Shown: positions 1 through 10,532, counted from the stretch's first letter. The stretch is DNA of 64,000 nt from Nostoc sp. UHCC 0870 (GCF_022063185.1 NZ_CP091913.1:760501-824500), one strand, 5' to 3'. The notes: generated by a model not told the origin, from the sequence alone. Translations and numbers: made by a program.

Positions 1-285
1 CGCGCTTCTAAAGGCGATGCCCTACGTTATATTGCTTTAAAATGGGGCTTACCTGTAAAACGGTTCTTAGTTGCAGGGGCATCAGGCAATGATGAAACAA
101 TGTTAGCAGGTAATACTCTAGCGGTGGTGGTGGGTAATTACAGCAAAGAAATCCACAAATTACGCGGCTATGCTCAGATTTACTTTGCTCAAGGTCATTA
201 TGCCTGGGGCATTTTGGAAGCACTAGATCATTATGACTTTTTCGGCAATCTCTCCCAAACTCAGCCGGAAATGGTATTAGTCTGA
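1..285 (+). CDS. Sucrose-phosphate synthase, C-terminal end (partial)
   Basis: The frame is open from base 1 to a TGA at 283-285, so only the last 94 codons are present. The visible protein reads RASKGDALRYIALKWG, then VAGASGNDETMLAG, then GNYSKEI, and ends in a segment containing ILEALDHYDFF. This is the pattern of the HAD-type C-terminal phosphatase-like domain of plant and cyanobacterial sucrose-phosphate synthases, with the SGND motif as the late acidic HAD motif. Sucrose-phosphate synthase joins UDP- or ADP-glucose to fructose 6-phosphate in the cytoplasm. The glycosyltransferase part lies outside the window, so a stand-alone sucrose phosphatase remains possible. The family call is from recognition of the motifs. 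Confidence 0.7.
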   Translation, partial: RASKGDALRYIALKWGLPVKRFLVAGASGNDETMLAGNTLAVVVGNYSKEIHKLRGYAQIYFAQGHYAWGILEALDHYDFFGNLSQTQPEMVLV

Positions 286-311
286 TCATCTCTGGGAAGA
301 TTGGTAATCGG

Positions 312-410
312 TATAGCGGTTCTCGCTTTAGTGAGGTACAAGAACCCCACCCCCAACCCCCTCCCCGCACGCAAGGAGGGGGCTATGGTGTACCTCATGT
401 GATTAGGAAA
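312..410 (+). repeat. MITE-like dispersed repeat, family A copy 1
   Basis: This roughly 100-bp block begins TATAGCGGTTCTCGC, has a C-rich then G-rich core (CCCCACCCCCAACCCC, later GGAGGGGGC) that can fold back, and ends GTACCTCATGTGATTAGG. Closely similar copies lie at 14166-14271 (same strand) and 20419-20510 (opposite strand). The rest of the gap between the sucrose-phosphate synthase end and the next gene holds a second dispersed repeat at 424-451 and no coding signal. Confidence 0.75.
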
Positions 411-423
411 ATTTAGGATCTTT

Positions 424-451
424 GAGATGTTTCGCTTCGCTCAACATGACA
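424..451 (+). repeat. Small dispersed repeat, shared with 52784-52811
   Basis: The bases GAGATGTTTCGCTTCGCTCA followed by ACATGACA occur here and again unchanged at 52784-52811. The piece is too short to code for anything. In the second copy it sits inside a larger inverted-repeat element. It looks like one of the small mobile repeats common in Nostoc genomes. Confidence 0.6.
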
Positions 452-2169
452 AGCAAGCTACAAGCTCCCACTAATTGTTTTGAATTTTGAATTGGAGAGA
501 AGCGACTTGACATCTGAGATTTAATGAAATTTTGCAGGATGCTGCTATATTAGATACCAAAAGTACAGTAAGATTCACATTTGAAGGCTTAGTAGTACAA
601 GTATCTAATTGTTGGCAAACCACTCTAGTAGCATGATGTATCAATGCCCCCCAAGGTTTACAGTATCAGGGTTAACGCTGAGTATATTGGTATTAGTTGG
701 CAGCATAGATTTTCGAGTGATGAAAGCTCAAGCTGTTGAAGATACACAACTGGCAAATAGTCCTCAAAGTTATCAGGAAAAGGATCTAGCCAGCAACTTA
801 AAATATGGGTTATCGGGTATTGAACAAACAGCCATCACTACAAAAACCTCTTCCCTTCAGGTTGGGGACGAACTAATTTTGTCACAGCAATTCCCACCGC
901 CGCAGGATGTCCAACCCCCTGCATCTCCTGCTTTACCATCCCCCCAGCCACTACAGCCTTTACCACCACCAGCCGAATTACTCCAGCCTACTAACCCGGA
1001 TAACCAACCTCAGCAACCAATACCAGAGAATATTCCTCAAACCATAACTGTAGAAAGGTTTGAAGTTTTAGGTAGCACCGTATTCAGCCCAGAAGAATTA
1101 GCCAAGGTGACAGAGGAGTTTACCAACAAGCCAATTACTTTAGCGGAACTGTTTCAGGCGCGATCGCAAATTACCGAATTATACGTCAGTCGGGGTTACA
1201 TTACTTCTGGTGCTTATATTCCACCCCAAACAATTAAATCTGGTGTGATTAAAATTCAGGTGGTGGAAGGGAGGTTAGAAGACATTCAGATTAGTGGGAC
1301 ACAAAAACTTAACCCTAATTATGTGCGTAGCCGTTTAGCGATCGCTACCTCTCCCCCTTTAAACCGAGAAAAGTTATTAGAAGCATTACAATTGCTGCGA
1401 CTTAATCCCTTAATTGCCAACGTGTCGGCGGATTTGTCAGCCGGGGCGACTCCGGGGACGAGTTTACTCCAAGTTAACGTTAAGGAAGCGAGAAGCTTTA
1501 ATACTCAATTAGCCCTAGATAATGGGCGATCGCCTAGTGTGGGTAGTTTTCGTCGTCGTATCCAAGTCAATGAAGCTAATTTACTGGGTATAGGGGATGG
1601 TCTAACTTTAGCCTATACTAATACCGATGGTAGTAATGCTTTTGATACTAGCTACACATTACCCCTCAATCCTCGCAACGGCACACTCAAGTTGAGTTTT
1701 GGGGCTTCAGCTAGCAATGTCATTGAAGAACCTTTTAATATTCTCGATATTGAATCCTCCTCTCGTTACTATGAGTTGACACTCCGCCAACCCTTAATGC
1801 AAACTCCCACCCAAGAATTCGCCTTGGGATTGACGGCTTCACGGCGTGAAAGTGAAGCTACTTATATAGATGGTGCAAGATTGCCTTTTCCCTCCTTGGG
1901 TGCTGATGACGCGGGACGCACGCGCATATCTGCGTTACGTTTTTTCCAAGAATGGATCACTCGCAATAATCGCCAAGTGATTGCTTTGCGATCGCAATTT
2001 AATCTCGGTATAGGTGCGTTTGATGCCACTGTGAATAATGACGCTCCCGATAGTCGGTTTTTCTCTTGGCAGGGACAAGCACAATGGGCGCGGCTATTAG
2101 CACCAGATAGTTTATTAATCGTGCGTGCTAATACGCAACTAGCATCGCGAACACTGTTACCTATAGAAC

Positions 2170-3312
2170 AGACATCTCCGAAAACAGTCAAAGCCTTTGT
2201 TTGGCTAGGCTGTAGCCACTAAATGCAATCATCTTAAATTAGCTATTCTGTACGATGAAATAAGACTTTGAGATATTTGCTGTTGATAATTAGGCAAAAA
2301 TATCTAGTTATATGCGATAATTTTAACCTGATGATATAGCTGATATTTCTAATGGTAATATTAGCCCTCGAATCCGTAACCTTACTAGCCCACAAATCGT
2401 CAAAATTACTTGCTTATATTTGCGGGTATTTAACCTAAATCTCTCTTGGACAACTCGAAAGATTTTGACTGACCGTATTCGATGTTCAACAAAGATTCGT
2501 TTAGATGAAAATATTTTGTTCTGTTCTTTCTGTTCAGTTGTTAGTTCTTGATTTCTTGGTTTCTTAATTGGAGTTGTAATTAAATCTTCTCCAAGATATG
2601 CCTTATCTCCTTTAAATCTTTGTTTGGCATCAAACTCTGAACGATATTCTCGGAACAAAGTTATATCGCTTTTTGGACCAGGTTCACCTGCCACAACATC
2701 AACGATATCACTAGCATCAGGTAAAATAATCATTTGAGTTTTAAATGTATGATTACTCTTCTTACCTGAAAAATATTTCTTTTGTTCATCATTGTCTCTA
2801 GGTCTTTCTCTGACTTGTTCATAGCTATCTACTATTAATTCATATTCTGTGAGCATTTCTTTTACTACTTCATAGTCAGAAGCGTTTTTTTTTACTTGTT
2901 CAAGCAAACTTGATGGCAGTAATTCTCGCAAGTTAGGCAACCAATAGTTAAACGTATCGTTGGCTGTAGACTCACTTACTTCAAACTGAATACCTAGAAG
3001 TTGAAAGGTTGTCAGATGTCGGAGATACACTAAAGTTAAAATGATTTGTTCAGAAATAGATAATTTTGGTTTCCGACCTCCTCCACCAGCAATAATTCTC
3101 ACTTTCTTAGATTCCAGTAAAGCTTTTTTTTCATGATATAATCTTTCCCCATTTATGATTAATTGTTGTAACTGTTCATATTCCAGACCTATTAACCTTT
3201 GGGTTTGTTTAGGATTCTCTTCAATGTAATTCAGTATATTGCTCATGCTTCTGTGTCAAAATAACGCTTTAATGTTCTTTTATCACAGAATAATACTATT
3301 TTGGAGATGTCT
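2170..3312. mobile_element. IS5-like insertion sequence, complete, about 1.14 kb
   Basis: The left end reads AGACATCTCCGAAAACAGT and the right end, on the reverse strand, AGACATCTCCAAAATAGT, so the first ten bases are perfect inverted repeats and the match continues with one gap. AAC is present just before the left end and just after the right end, consistent with a 3-bp target duplication. A 5-bp AACAG duplication with slightly shorter ends is equally compatible. One intact transposase gene lies inside on the reverse strand. Intact ends and gene suggest a recent insertion. Confidence 0.85.
2323..3246 (-). CDS. IS5-family transposase (DDE_Tnp_4 type)
   Basis: The 307-residue protein has an N-terminal helix-turn-helix region (around ISEQIILTLVYLRHL and FEVSESTANDTFNYW) and a DDE nuclease domain. 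The first acidic residue is in LIVDSYEQV, followed by the FSGKKSNHTFK block; the second is in FKGDKAYLGE; the glutamate is in FVEHRIRSVK. These are the landmarks of DDE_Tnp_4 transposases in IS5-related elements. It moves the surrounding element by cut-and-paste. The frame is intact and of normal length, so it may be active. It runs opposite to the gene it interrupts. The ATG at 3244-3246 is used as start. Confidence 0.88.
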   Translation of the reverse strand: MSNILNYIEENPKQTQRLIGLEYEQLQQLIINGERLYHEKKALLESKKVRIIAGGGGRKPKLSISEQIILTLVYLRHLTTFQLLGIQFEVSESTANDTFNYWLPNLRELLPSSLLEQVKKNASDYEVVKEMLTEYELIVDSYEQVRERPRDNDEQKKYFSGKKSNHTFKTQMIILPDASDIVDVVAGEPGPKSDITLFREYRSEFDAKQRFKGDKAYLGEDLITTPIKKPRNQELTTEQKEQNKIFSSKRIFVEHRIRSVKIFRVVQERFRLNTRKYKQVILTICGLVRLRIRGLILPLEISAISSG

Positions 3313-3736
3313 AACAGTTTGGTGTGGGTGGACTAGATAGTGTGCGGGGCTATCGCCAAGATTTTCTCCTGGCAGATAATGGTGCTTTTGCTGGGGCAGA
3401 AGTGCAAATACCGATTTTGCGTCTATCTCAATCTAGAGGGGTGTTACAGGTCGTACCTTTTGCAGATTTTGGGGTGGCTTGGAATAATTCTCGTACTAAT
3501 CCTGACCCTAATACTTTAGCATCGGTGGGTTTGGGGTTGCGGTGGTCACAGGGCGATCGTTTTACTGCGCGTCTTGACTGGGGTATTCCTCTCGTATCTG
3601 TTGACTCCCAGAATGGCACTTGGCAAGAAAATGGGCTATATTTTTCTCTGTTTTATAATCATTTTTAATGATTGCCTCGGTGGTTAGATACATTTTGAAC
3701 CACAGAGGCACGGAGAACACAGAGAAGAAGCCCAGA

Positions 3737-6700
3737 TTAAAACCGGGTTTGATACTCAACTACAGCGCGACTATCATCTTCTAGGTTAGTGGAAGCACGT
3801 ACCCGGATTTGATCGTTAATGCGGTAATTAATCCCCCATTGGAAGGGGTCATTAGCTGTCAAAATCTTGATGCTAGAAATAGACAACTTAGTGGAAATAT
3901 CAACGCCGGCTTCGGCTGCTAATTCGATAGATGAACTACTTTTACCTGCTTCTGGGTTATCAGAAATTACGGTGGGGAATATCCGCAGTTCACTTAAACC
4001 AAATGCAGTACCGATTTGGTTAAAGGCTGACTGAAAGTTATTAAATACTGCTGAACCTGCAATGTTAATAATACCGAGGGTACTGTCACCCCCTCCTTGG
4101 GGATTCACGAATCCACCCCCTAATAAAGCCACAATTTCGTTTTCACTGCGGGATGGACTGCTTGTTAAGTCTAGGGTTTCGTTGAGTCGGCTGGCCTGTC
4201 CTTTGACGTTGGCTTCTACTCGTACTGTCTCTAATGCAGCTAATCCTGTAGGATTGAGCCTATCACCGCTAAAGTTGCTGTTTTGGACTACATCTAGGAC
4301 TTTGGCAAATAGCTGTACATCTAAATCAGGGTCGCGGGGTTGGTTGGCTCTAAAGGTGGCGGTGTGTTTATAACCACGAGCTAGTTTAAACTGGGTGGTG
4401 AATAAGTTTACGCCACCGTCTTTTAACTGGATTGTCCCTACGGGGATGGGGTCGGCAAAAGTACCATTAACTGTAAGGTTGCCTGTGGCTCGGAAGTTTA
4501 AAATTGGTTGACGGGTAATTTCTAAGTTTTTGCCTAATTCTAGTTTTAAATCATTAAACCGCGCGATCGCACCCGCCCCATTAATGTCCTGTTTATTTTG
4601 CTTGTTCAGTTTTGAGTATGATATGCCAACATTACTATTATTCTGCTCGGTGTCGGTAGACTCTGCTAACAATACCTGACCATCATATAAACTGATTTTA
4701 CCGCCAATAGCTGGGGTTAGGGCTGAACCAGTAATCTGTAAGTTACCACTCGCCCCTCCTTGATAGAGTCCTTTCAGGTTTAAGGCTAATTGATCAAGGT
4801 TAACATTCAGAGGATTGGTAATCGCCAGTTCGTTGTTGAAAATCGGAATTTCCCCAGAGGCTTCTACTTTACCACGGCTAAATCTGCCTTGCAGACTTTC
4901 TACGAGGATGCGGTCAAAATCAAACTGCACTCTACCTGTAACACCAGTCAACTTTTCGGGTAAAGCCTGAGCTGAAACCGTGGCATCTTGGATAGTAGCA
5001 ATTCCATTTAATATTGGCTTTTGTCTAGTTCCTCGCACTGTTAAGTCTATTTCGCCTTCACCTTGTTCAAAGGCGATTTGGTTAGTTAATAGGTTTAATA
5101 GTGCCAGTCCCTCATTTTGAACTTTGACATCTAAGCTGATTTGGTCATTGTCTGGTGCTACAGATGCAAATGGCAACTGATAAGGAATACTACCATTAAT
5201 ATTAACGGGTTGTGGCCCAGTTACTGATAAGGTACTACCAAAATTCAAGCGTCCATTAGCATAGCTAAAACTGGCGTTGGCTGATTCTATTGGTTTCTCG
5301 TTGAGTGTACCTTCGGTAATTTGCCATTCTCCCCTCGCTTGAGGGTTGGCAACACTACCCGCTAAGGCGGCTGTACCGCTAAGATTACCTGTAATGCCTA
5401 CAGGTAGGTTAACAAAGTTATTCAATACCTGTATTGGGAAGTTACTGACTCGCAATTGACCAGATTGGTCTGCACCGCCAATGTTACCTGCAAAAGCTAC
5501 CAGACTATTTTCTGATTCAATGCGTAAAGGGCGCACTTGCAAAATGCCATTTTCAAAGCTACCTTGAGCAATGATTTGGTCAGCACGATAGAAACGGTTT
5601 TCTTCTGTTTCTTTACCCCAAGTAAAGTTCTGTCCGTTTAAATTAAATTGTACTGATAAGCCTTGGGGGGTGGCAGTATCTAAGGCGACTTCTCCGTTAA
5701 AAGTTCCTGCTAAGTCTGCTAACTCAGGTATTGGCGAAGCATTACGCTGTTCTTCTTGTCCAGTTCTTAAAGCATCAATTTCATAAAAGCGTTTTATCTG
5801 GTCAAGTAACGGGCGATTTGGTAAACCTTGGGCGTAGGTAGTTAAGTCCTCGGCTGTGCCATAGTTAGCTGCTGAACCATTGTTTTGGAAATCTTGGAAT
5901 TCAAAAATTTGGGCTACTGTGAGTACGTCTTGGATATTTCCTTGACTGACGTTGAGTTTACCTTGCACTCTTGGCCCTTTGGGGGTTTGGGCAAAATTAC
6001 CAGCTAGGGCGTAGCGACTGTTACCTTTGATAAATTCACTACTAGTAATGCTGGCTGTACCATCACTGTAACGGAACTGAGTGGTGATACGATCGCCTTT
6101 AATCCGGCCGATTTCGGGATTAGCGATCGCTAAATTAGCTGTAGTCGCAAATGTGCTTTGATTAAATTGTACGTCTCCCGTTAATAATCCTGTAACTTTC
6201 CCCCCACCCAAACGCAGACTTGGCGGCGGTGACACATTCAAAATTTGTAAGGGGAAGCTGGCAACTTTTACACCCCAATTATCCCCCTTAACTTGACCTT
6301 GAGCGATCGCTTGTTGCCATTGTACAAGGAAGGATTCGGGGCGATTATTGGCATTGAGATTTAAAGCAATGCGATCATTATTTCCCCGCAAGTCTAAACT
6401 TAAACCTTTTCCTGACTGCACATTCCCAGTTAACAATGGTTCAAAGGCGATACCCTGCACTACTAAGTCTTTTAAGCCGATTTGCCCTGCTACATTGGGC
6501 AATGGTAACTTACCAGTCACGCGACCGTTAAAATCAACCCTTCCTGTCACCGCTACCTGATTGGGTAGAGTCACAGGTAACTGTTGCAGATTAAAATCTT
6601 GGGCTTGGACGTTGAGATTTAAAGCTGTAATTTCCGGGATACCTGGCCTTGTAGCATTCGCTGCTATATCGCCACTAATATTTAACCCAGGTGCATTTGC

Positions 6701-9700
6701 TTGCTGAATTGTCAACCTTTCCCCATTCCAAGCCAGGGCGGCTGTCAGGGGTCGTTCAATCCCCGGTAAACCTTGGGATAACTGCACCTGACCAGCCGCC
6801 TGCACATCAGCCAATCTCGCTGAACCCAAATTACCTGCTAATTGTAACTGTCCGCCAAACTGTCCCCGCAGTTGTTGATTAAACCGATTTAACTGCACAC
6901 CAGCCGCAGCGATTGCCGTTTGATAGCGACCATTAGCTAGTTGAATGTTGGAGAATAGAACATTACCCCCTGCTACATTCAGTTGTGCTTGACCTGTAGC
7001 TTGGATAGTTTGGGGACTAAAGGCATCTAATCCCCCGGCTACATTCAATTGACCAGTTAAATTACCTTGAAATTGTGGTGGTACAGTTGCCAAGCGTTGC
7101 ACGGGAACATTATTAGCTTGGACTTGTGCCTGATAACGACCGTTAGCGAGTTGGATATTCGCGGCAGTAATTGTACCATTGCCGACATTAATTCTTCCTT
7201 GTCCATTACCTTGGATGGTTTTGAGACTGAAGGAATCCACTGCCCCAGCAACATTTAATTGCCCAGTTAAATCGCCTTGTAGGGGTACTTTTGCCAAGCG
7301 TTGTAGGGGGACATTATTGGCTTGGAGTTGGGTTTGATAACGACCGTTAGCGAGTTGGATATTCGCGGCGGTAATTGTGCCATTACCAACATTGATTCTT
7401 CCTTGTCCACTGGCTTGGATGGTTTGGGGACTGAAAGATTCGACTGAACCAGCAACATCTAATTGACCAGTTAAATTACCCTGAATTGGTACAGCCGCCA
7501 AACGTTGTAGGGGGACATTATTGGCTTGGAGTTGGGTTTGATAACGACCGTTAGCGAGTTGGATATTCGCGGCGGTAATTGTGCCATTACCAACATTGAT
7601 TCTTCCTTGTCCACTGGCTTGGATGGTTTGGGGACTGAAAGATTCGACTGAACCGGCAACATCTAATTGACCAGTTAAATTACCTTGAATTGGTACAGTA
7701 GCCAAACGTTGTACAGGAACATTATTAGCTTGGAGTTGGGTTTGATAACGACCGTTAGCGAGTTGAATGTTCGACGCTGTAATTGTCCCGCCGTCAACCC
7801 GTAGCTGTGCTTCCCCATTACCTTGGAGAGTTTTCAGACTAAAATTTTCTCTGTTACCGGCGATTTGGAATGTCCCATCTAAGGGATTAGCTAAAGCTGG
7901 CGGAGAATTTTTAAGGATGCGTCCCAGGCGGACATTGTTAGCAACTAAACCGGCGGTGAAATTTTGGTCTTTTAATTGGATATTCGCGATCGCAATTCTA
8001 CCACCACCAATTTGCACTCCCGCCCCATCAGAACGAATAGTAGTAATTTGGAAAGGTTCAGCCGTCCCAGCCAGAATAAAACGACCGTTTAATTCTACCC
8101 CTGCCAAAGAGACATTTTGCAGTTGATTTTGGTCAACAAAGGGTTGTAATTTCACACCCGCAGCTTGAGCCACCGCTTGCCAACGTTCATTAGCGAAAGT
8201 ACCATAACCCTGCACCGTCCCACCAGCTACCCGCGCCACCACATTACGGAAGTTATAGTTACGATTTACACCCACAATCACTTCACCAGTTGTAGGATAA
8301 ATTGCCCCTGGTGCAGCAAACTTAACTAAGGTTTGGGCATCGGTAGGCGTACCTGTAACCCTAGCTGTAGCGGACACAGTGCCAATTTTAAAGGCAATAT
8401 CAGGATTATAGAGTTTAGCGATCGCATCCCCAGGAACTTGCTTGGCTACAAAATTTAAATTTAATTGGGGATTTTCTCCTAGTTGGATGATACCGCCACC
8501 GTTAATTTCACCACCTACCGTAGTTTCGCCTTGAATATCTTCCAGCTTAACTAAGGCATCCTTAGCATTAAATTCAAACTTACTACTAACGCGCTTAAAA
8601 TTAATTTTATCAATGCGTGCAGTTTTAACGGTGGTGACAGTACCTAAAAGAATAGGGTTAGTAATATCCCCTACCACCTGCAATTTCCCTTGTAATTGTC
8701 CAGCTACGGGTACAGGCAGTTTTAACTTGAGTGTTTCTTGAGCATTAGCTACACTTACCCCATTAATACGTCCAGCTAACTTGTAGCCTTTATTACTGTC
8801 GATAATTCCTGCGGCGATTAGAGGAATCTTGCCATAATTGGCGGTCATATTCTCCAGTTTAATTTCCGTTCCCTGGAAATAGATACTACCTTGGCTATTA
8901 ATGAATGCTTGTGGTGTCCGAGGAATTTGCAGCGTTACCCCGTCTAATTCAGCACTACCATACAATAAAGGCTTCTGCTCTGGTGCTAGTTGGATTTGCA
9001 AATCGCCATCAACTCGACCCGTTTGTAAATCTACTGGTAATTTTACAATATCGGTAACATTTGTAGCTAATAATTTTTCTCCTTGCAGTTGCAAATTCGC
9101 GGCTAAAGTCTTAGGACGCACATCCCCCGCAATAGAGATTTTACCCCCAGTATCTGCCTGACCTTGGACTGTGAATTTAACCAGTTGATTGTTTTCAAGC
9201 AATTGAGCCGATGCCAAAACTTGAGAAAAAGCAATGGGAGATGAAGGATTATCTACCTTATCCCCTTCTCCCTCTATCCCCTCAACCTCTCTCTTCTGCG
9301 GTAAAAGTACCAAATTACCATTACGGAAGCGCAGTGTATTTAAGTCCGTTTTAATCGCTCCTGCTGCTCCCGGTGGTGCTAAGGTCGTAGTAATCCAACG
9401 TCCTTCACTATCCTGTTCAATATAAGCATCTGGGTTAACTAAAGTAACATCTAGTTTTAGCTGGCGATTAAAAATTAACAGCAATGGGTTAAAAGCTACT
9501 TCCACACCATCGACTTCCACCTTATCCGGGTCTGTTGGTGTGGCTGGGATAGCCGAAGCACCAAAACTAACTCCCGTGAGTGAAAATTGCGTGACTTTGC
9601 CCAGTTTTACCGGACGGTTGAGTGTACTAGTGAGACTTTTTTCTGCTAACGGCGTTAATTCTTTTTGCACAAAAATCCACAATCGCCAAGCACCGCCGAT

Positions 9701-9817
9701 TAAACCCAGTAGTAAAATACTCCCTAGAGCTATACCACCACGCTTTAGAACCAGCAACCATAAACGCTTGCGGTCAATATTACGGGATTGATGATCATGA
9801 TCGGAAGATTTACTCAT
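3737..9817 (-). CDS. tamB: TamB-like translocation/assembly protein (DUF490), 2026 aa
   Basis: This giant protein has a short basic N-terminus, one membrane anchor at about residues 20-45, then about 1900 residues of beta-rich repeats. Its C-terminal region has a conserved TamB/DUF490 look (ENEIVALLGGG, and an ending in VVEYQTRF). TamB proteins span the periplasm and work with Omp85/TamA-type barrels in outer-membrane protein insertion or lipid transport. An in-frame GTG 36 bases upstream (9853) is possible, but ATG 9817 puts the anchor close to the start. A block of almost identical 68-residue repeats lies mid-protein. The gene converges with the broken TpsB gene, which encodes another outer-membrane barrel of the Omp85/TpsB superfamily. 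The cellular role is inferred from the family. Confidence 0.85.
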   Translation of the reverse strand: MSKSSDHDHQSRNIDRKRLWLLVLKRGGIALGSILLLGLIGGAWRLWIFVQKELTPLAEKSLTSTLNRPVKLGKVTQFSLTGVSFGASAIPATPTDPDKVEVDGVEVAFNPLLLIFNRQLKLDVTLVNPDAYIEQDSEGRWITTTLAPPGAAGAIKTDLNTLRFRNGNLVLLPQKREVEGIEGEGDKVDNPSSPIAFSQVLASAQLLENNQLVKFTVQGQADTGGKISIAGDVRPKTLAANLQLQGEKLLATNVTDIVKLPVDLQTGRVDGDLQIQLAPEQKPLLYGSAELDGVTLQIPRTPQAFINSQGSIYFQGTEIKLENMTANYGKIPLIAAGIIDSNKGYKLAGRINGVSVANAQETLKLKLPVPVAGQLQGKLQVVGDITNPILLGTVTTVKTARIDKINFKRVSSKFEFNAKDALVKLEDIQGETTVGGEINGGGIIQLGENPQLNLNFVAKQVPGDAIAKLYNPDIAFKIGTVSATARVTGTPTDAQTLVKFAAPGAIYPTTGEVIVGVNRNYNFRNVVARVAGGTVQGYGTFANERWQAVAQAAGVKLQPFVDQNQLQNVSLAGVELNGRFILAGTAEPFQITTIRSDGAGVQIGGGRIAIANIQLKDQNFTAGLVANNVRLGRILKNSPPALANPLDGTFQIAGNRENFSLKTLQGNGEAQLRVDGGTITASNIQLANGRYQTQLQANNVPVQRLATVPIQGNLTGQLDVAGSVESFSPQTIQASGQGRINVGNGTITAANIQLANGRYQTQLQANNVPLQRLAAVPIQGNLTGQLDVAGSVESFSPQTIQASGQGRINVGNGTITAANIQLANGRYQTQLQANNVPLQRLAKVPLQGDLTGQLNVAGAVDSFSLKTIQGNGQGRINVGNGTITAANIQLANGRYQAQVQANNVPVQRLATVPPQFQGNLTGQLNVAGGLDAFSPQTIQATGQAQLNVAGGNVLFSNIQLANGRYQTAIAAAGVQLNRFNQQLRGQFGGQLQLAGNLGSARLADVQAAGQVQLSQGLPGIERPLTAALAWNGERLTIQQANAPGLNISGDIAANATRPGIPEITALNLNVQAQDFNLQQLPVTLPNQVAVTGRVDFNGRVTGKLPLPNVAGQIGLKDLVVQGIAFEPLLTGNVQSGKGLSLDLRGNNDRIALNLNANNRPESFLVQWQQAIAQGQVKGDNWGVKVASFPLQILNVSPPPSLRLGGGKVTGLLTGDVQFNQSTFATTANLAIANPEIGRIKGDRITTQFRYSDGTASITSSEFIKGNSRYALAGNFAQTPKGPRVQGKLNVSQGNIQDVLTVAQIFEFQDFQNNGSAANYGTAEDLTTYAQGLPNRPLLDQIKRFYEIDALRTGQEEQRNASPIPELADLAGTFNGEVALDTATPQGLSVQFNLNGQNFTWGKETEENRFYRADQIIAQGSFENGILQVRPLRIESENSLVAFAGNIGGADQSGQLRVSNFPIQVLNNFVNLPVGITGNLSGTAALAGSVANPQARGEWQITEGTLNEKPIESANASFSYANGRLNFGSTLSVTGPQPVNINGSIPYQLPFASVAPDNDQISLDVKVQNEGLALLNLLTNQIAFEQGEGEIDLTVRGTRQKPILNGIATIQDATVSAQALPEKLTGVTGRVQFDFDRILVESLQGRFSRGKVEASGEIPIFNNELAITNPLNVNLDQLALNLKGLYQGGASGNLQITGSALTPAIGGKISLYDGQVLLAESTDTEQNNSNVGISYSKLNKQNKQDINGAGAIARFNDLKLELGKNLEITRQPILNFRATGNLTVNGTFADPIPVGTIQLKDGGVNLFTTQFKLARGYKHTATFRANQPRDPDLDVQLFAKVLDVVQNSNFSGDRLNPTGLAALETVRVEANVKGQASRLNETLDLTSSPSRSENEIVALLGGGFVNPQGGGDSTLGIINIAGSAVFNNFQSAFNQIGTAFGLSELRIFPTVISDNPEAGKSSSSIELAAEAGVDISTKLSISSIKILTANDPFQWGINYRINDQIRVRASTNLEDDSRAVVEYQTRF
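6900..7760 (-). repeat. Tandem 204-bp coding repeats inside tamB
   Basis: The string AACGACCGTTAGCGAGTTG occurs at about 7136, 7339, 7543 and 7747, giving a period of 204 bp or 68 codons. Each protein unit carries NIQLANGRYQTQLQANNVP and GNLTGQLDVAGS. The two middle units are almost identical in DNA, which points to recent duplication or gene conversion. The outer units are more diverged. The period is a multiple of three, so copy number can change without breaking the frame. Confidence 0.85.
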
Positions 9818-10103
9818 TGGTTTCACTTCTTTTTTGCTGGATGTGGTAAGCACACTACTAGCACTATGGGCATATTACTATGCCAATACCAAGATACAAA
9901 CCAATCTCAGGTTTTGACATGAGGATGAACTCGTAGTCATTTAGTCACTAGTCATTAGTTTTTCTCCTCTCTCTATACCCTTACACCCTTATACCCCTAC
10001 ACTTGGGAAAAATTTGAATTAAAGTGAAAATTAATGCTGTGACTTTCACAGATACACGGTCTAGAACTTTAATGAATAGATAGACATCAAAATATAGGGA
10101 AAG

Positions 10104-10532
10104 ATGATTACGCCAATGCGGGTTTTTGTGTTGATTTTTAATGCTCACACGGAAAATGAGGGAATTCATACTGTGCGTGTGGGCGATCGCAATAAAATTT
10201 TAATGTTTGAGTCCCAAGACGATGCTATTCGCTTTGCGCTGATGTTGGAAGCTCAAGATTTCCACACGCCTACTGTGGAAGCAATGGACGCTGAGGAAAT
10301 TAAGGAATTTTGCGAAAGTGCTGACTATGAATGGGAAATTATCCCAGAAAACAGCGATCTGATCATTCCTCCAGAAATCAACCTGGAAGAAACCGACTGG
10401 CAACCTGATGGGCAATATGATGACACTAGCGACGACAGTTTGGAATTTGACGACGTACCACCCGCAGAAGAAACAGAATTTTCTGCAACTGAACTAGAAA
10501 AGATTCGTCGCAAGTTGGAAGGATTGTTGTAA
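10104..10532 (+). CDS. DUF3110 domain protein, conserved in cyanobacteria
   Basis: The 142-residue protein begins MITPMRVFVLIFNAHTENEG and contains RFALMLEAQDFHTPTVE, the pattern of the DUF3110 family found in cyanobacteria and plastids. The second half is strongly acidic, and the C-terminus ends in a charged helix (TELEKIRRKLEGLL). No signal peptide or membrane segment is visible, so it is probably cytoplasmic. The function is unknown. ATG 10104 follows AGGGAAAG, a fair ribosome-binding site. A second ATG at 10116 would also keep the domain. Confidence 0.8.
   Translation: MITPMRVFVLIFNAHTENEGIHTVRVGDRNKILMFESQDDAIRFALMLEAQDFHTPTVEAMDAEEIKEFCESADYEWEIIPENSDLIIPPEINLEETDWQPDGQYDDTSDDSLEFDDVPPAEETEFSATELEKIRRKLEGLL

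Larger units (their letters stand above)
633..3668 (+). pseudogene. TpsB/ShlB-type two-partner secretion transporter, disrupted by an IS
   Basis: The upstream part (633 to about 2169) encodes a signal peptide ending near VMKAQA, a proline-rich linker, a POTRA domain (around FEVLGSTVFSPEEL and LYVSRGYITSGAYIPP) and the start of a ShlB beta-barrel. The downstream part (from 3316) continues the barrel with the family's VRGYR motif (GGLDSVRGYRQ) and ends at 3668. Such proteins secrete large TpsA exoproteins through the outer membrane. Removing the insertion with one copy of its target duplication gives an uninterrupted frame: from the in-frame TTG at 609 it would be 637 codons plus stop. I prefer ATG 633 as start because the signal peptide follows it directly. 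The truncated left product lacks the last barrel strands, so the gene should be non-functional. No TpsA partner is visible nearby. Confidence 0.88.
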
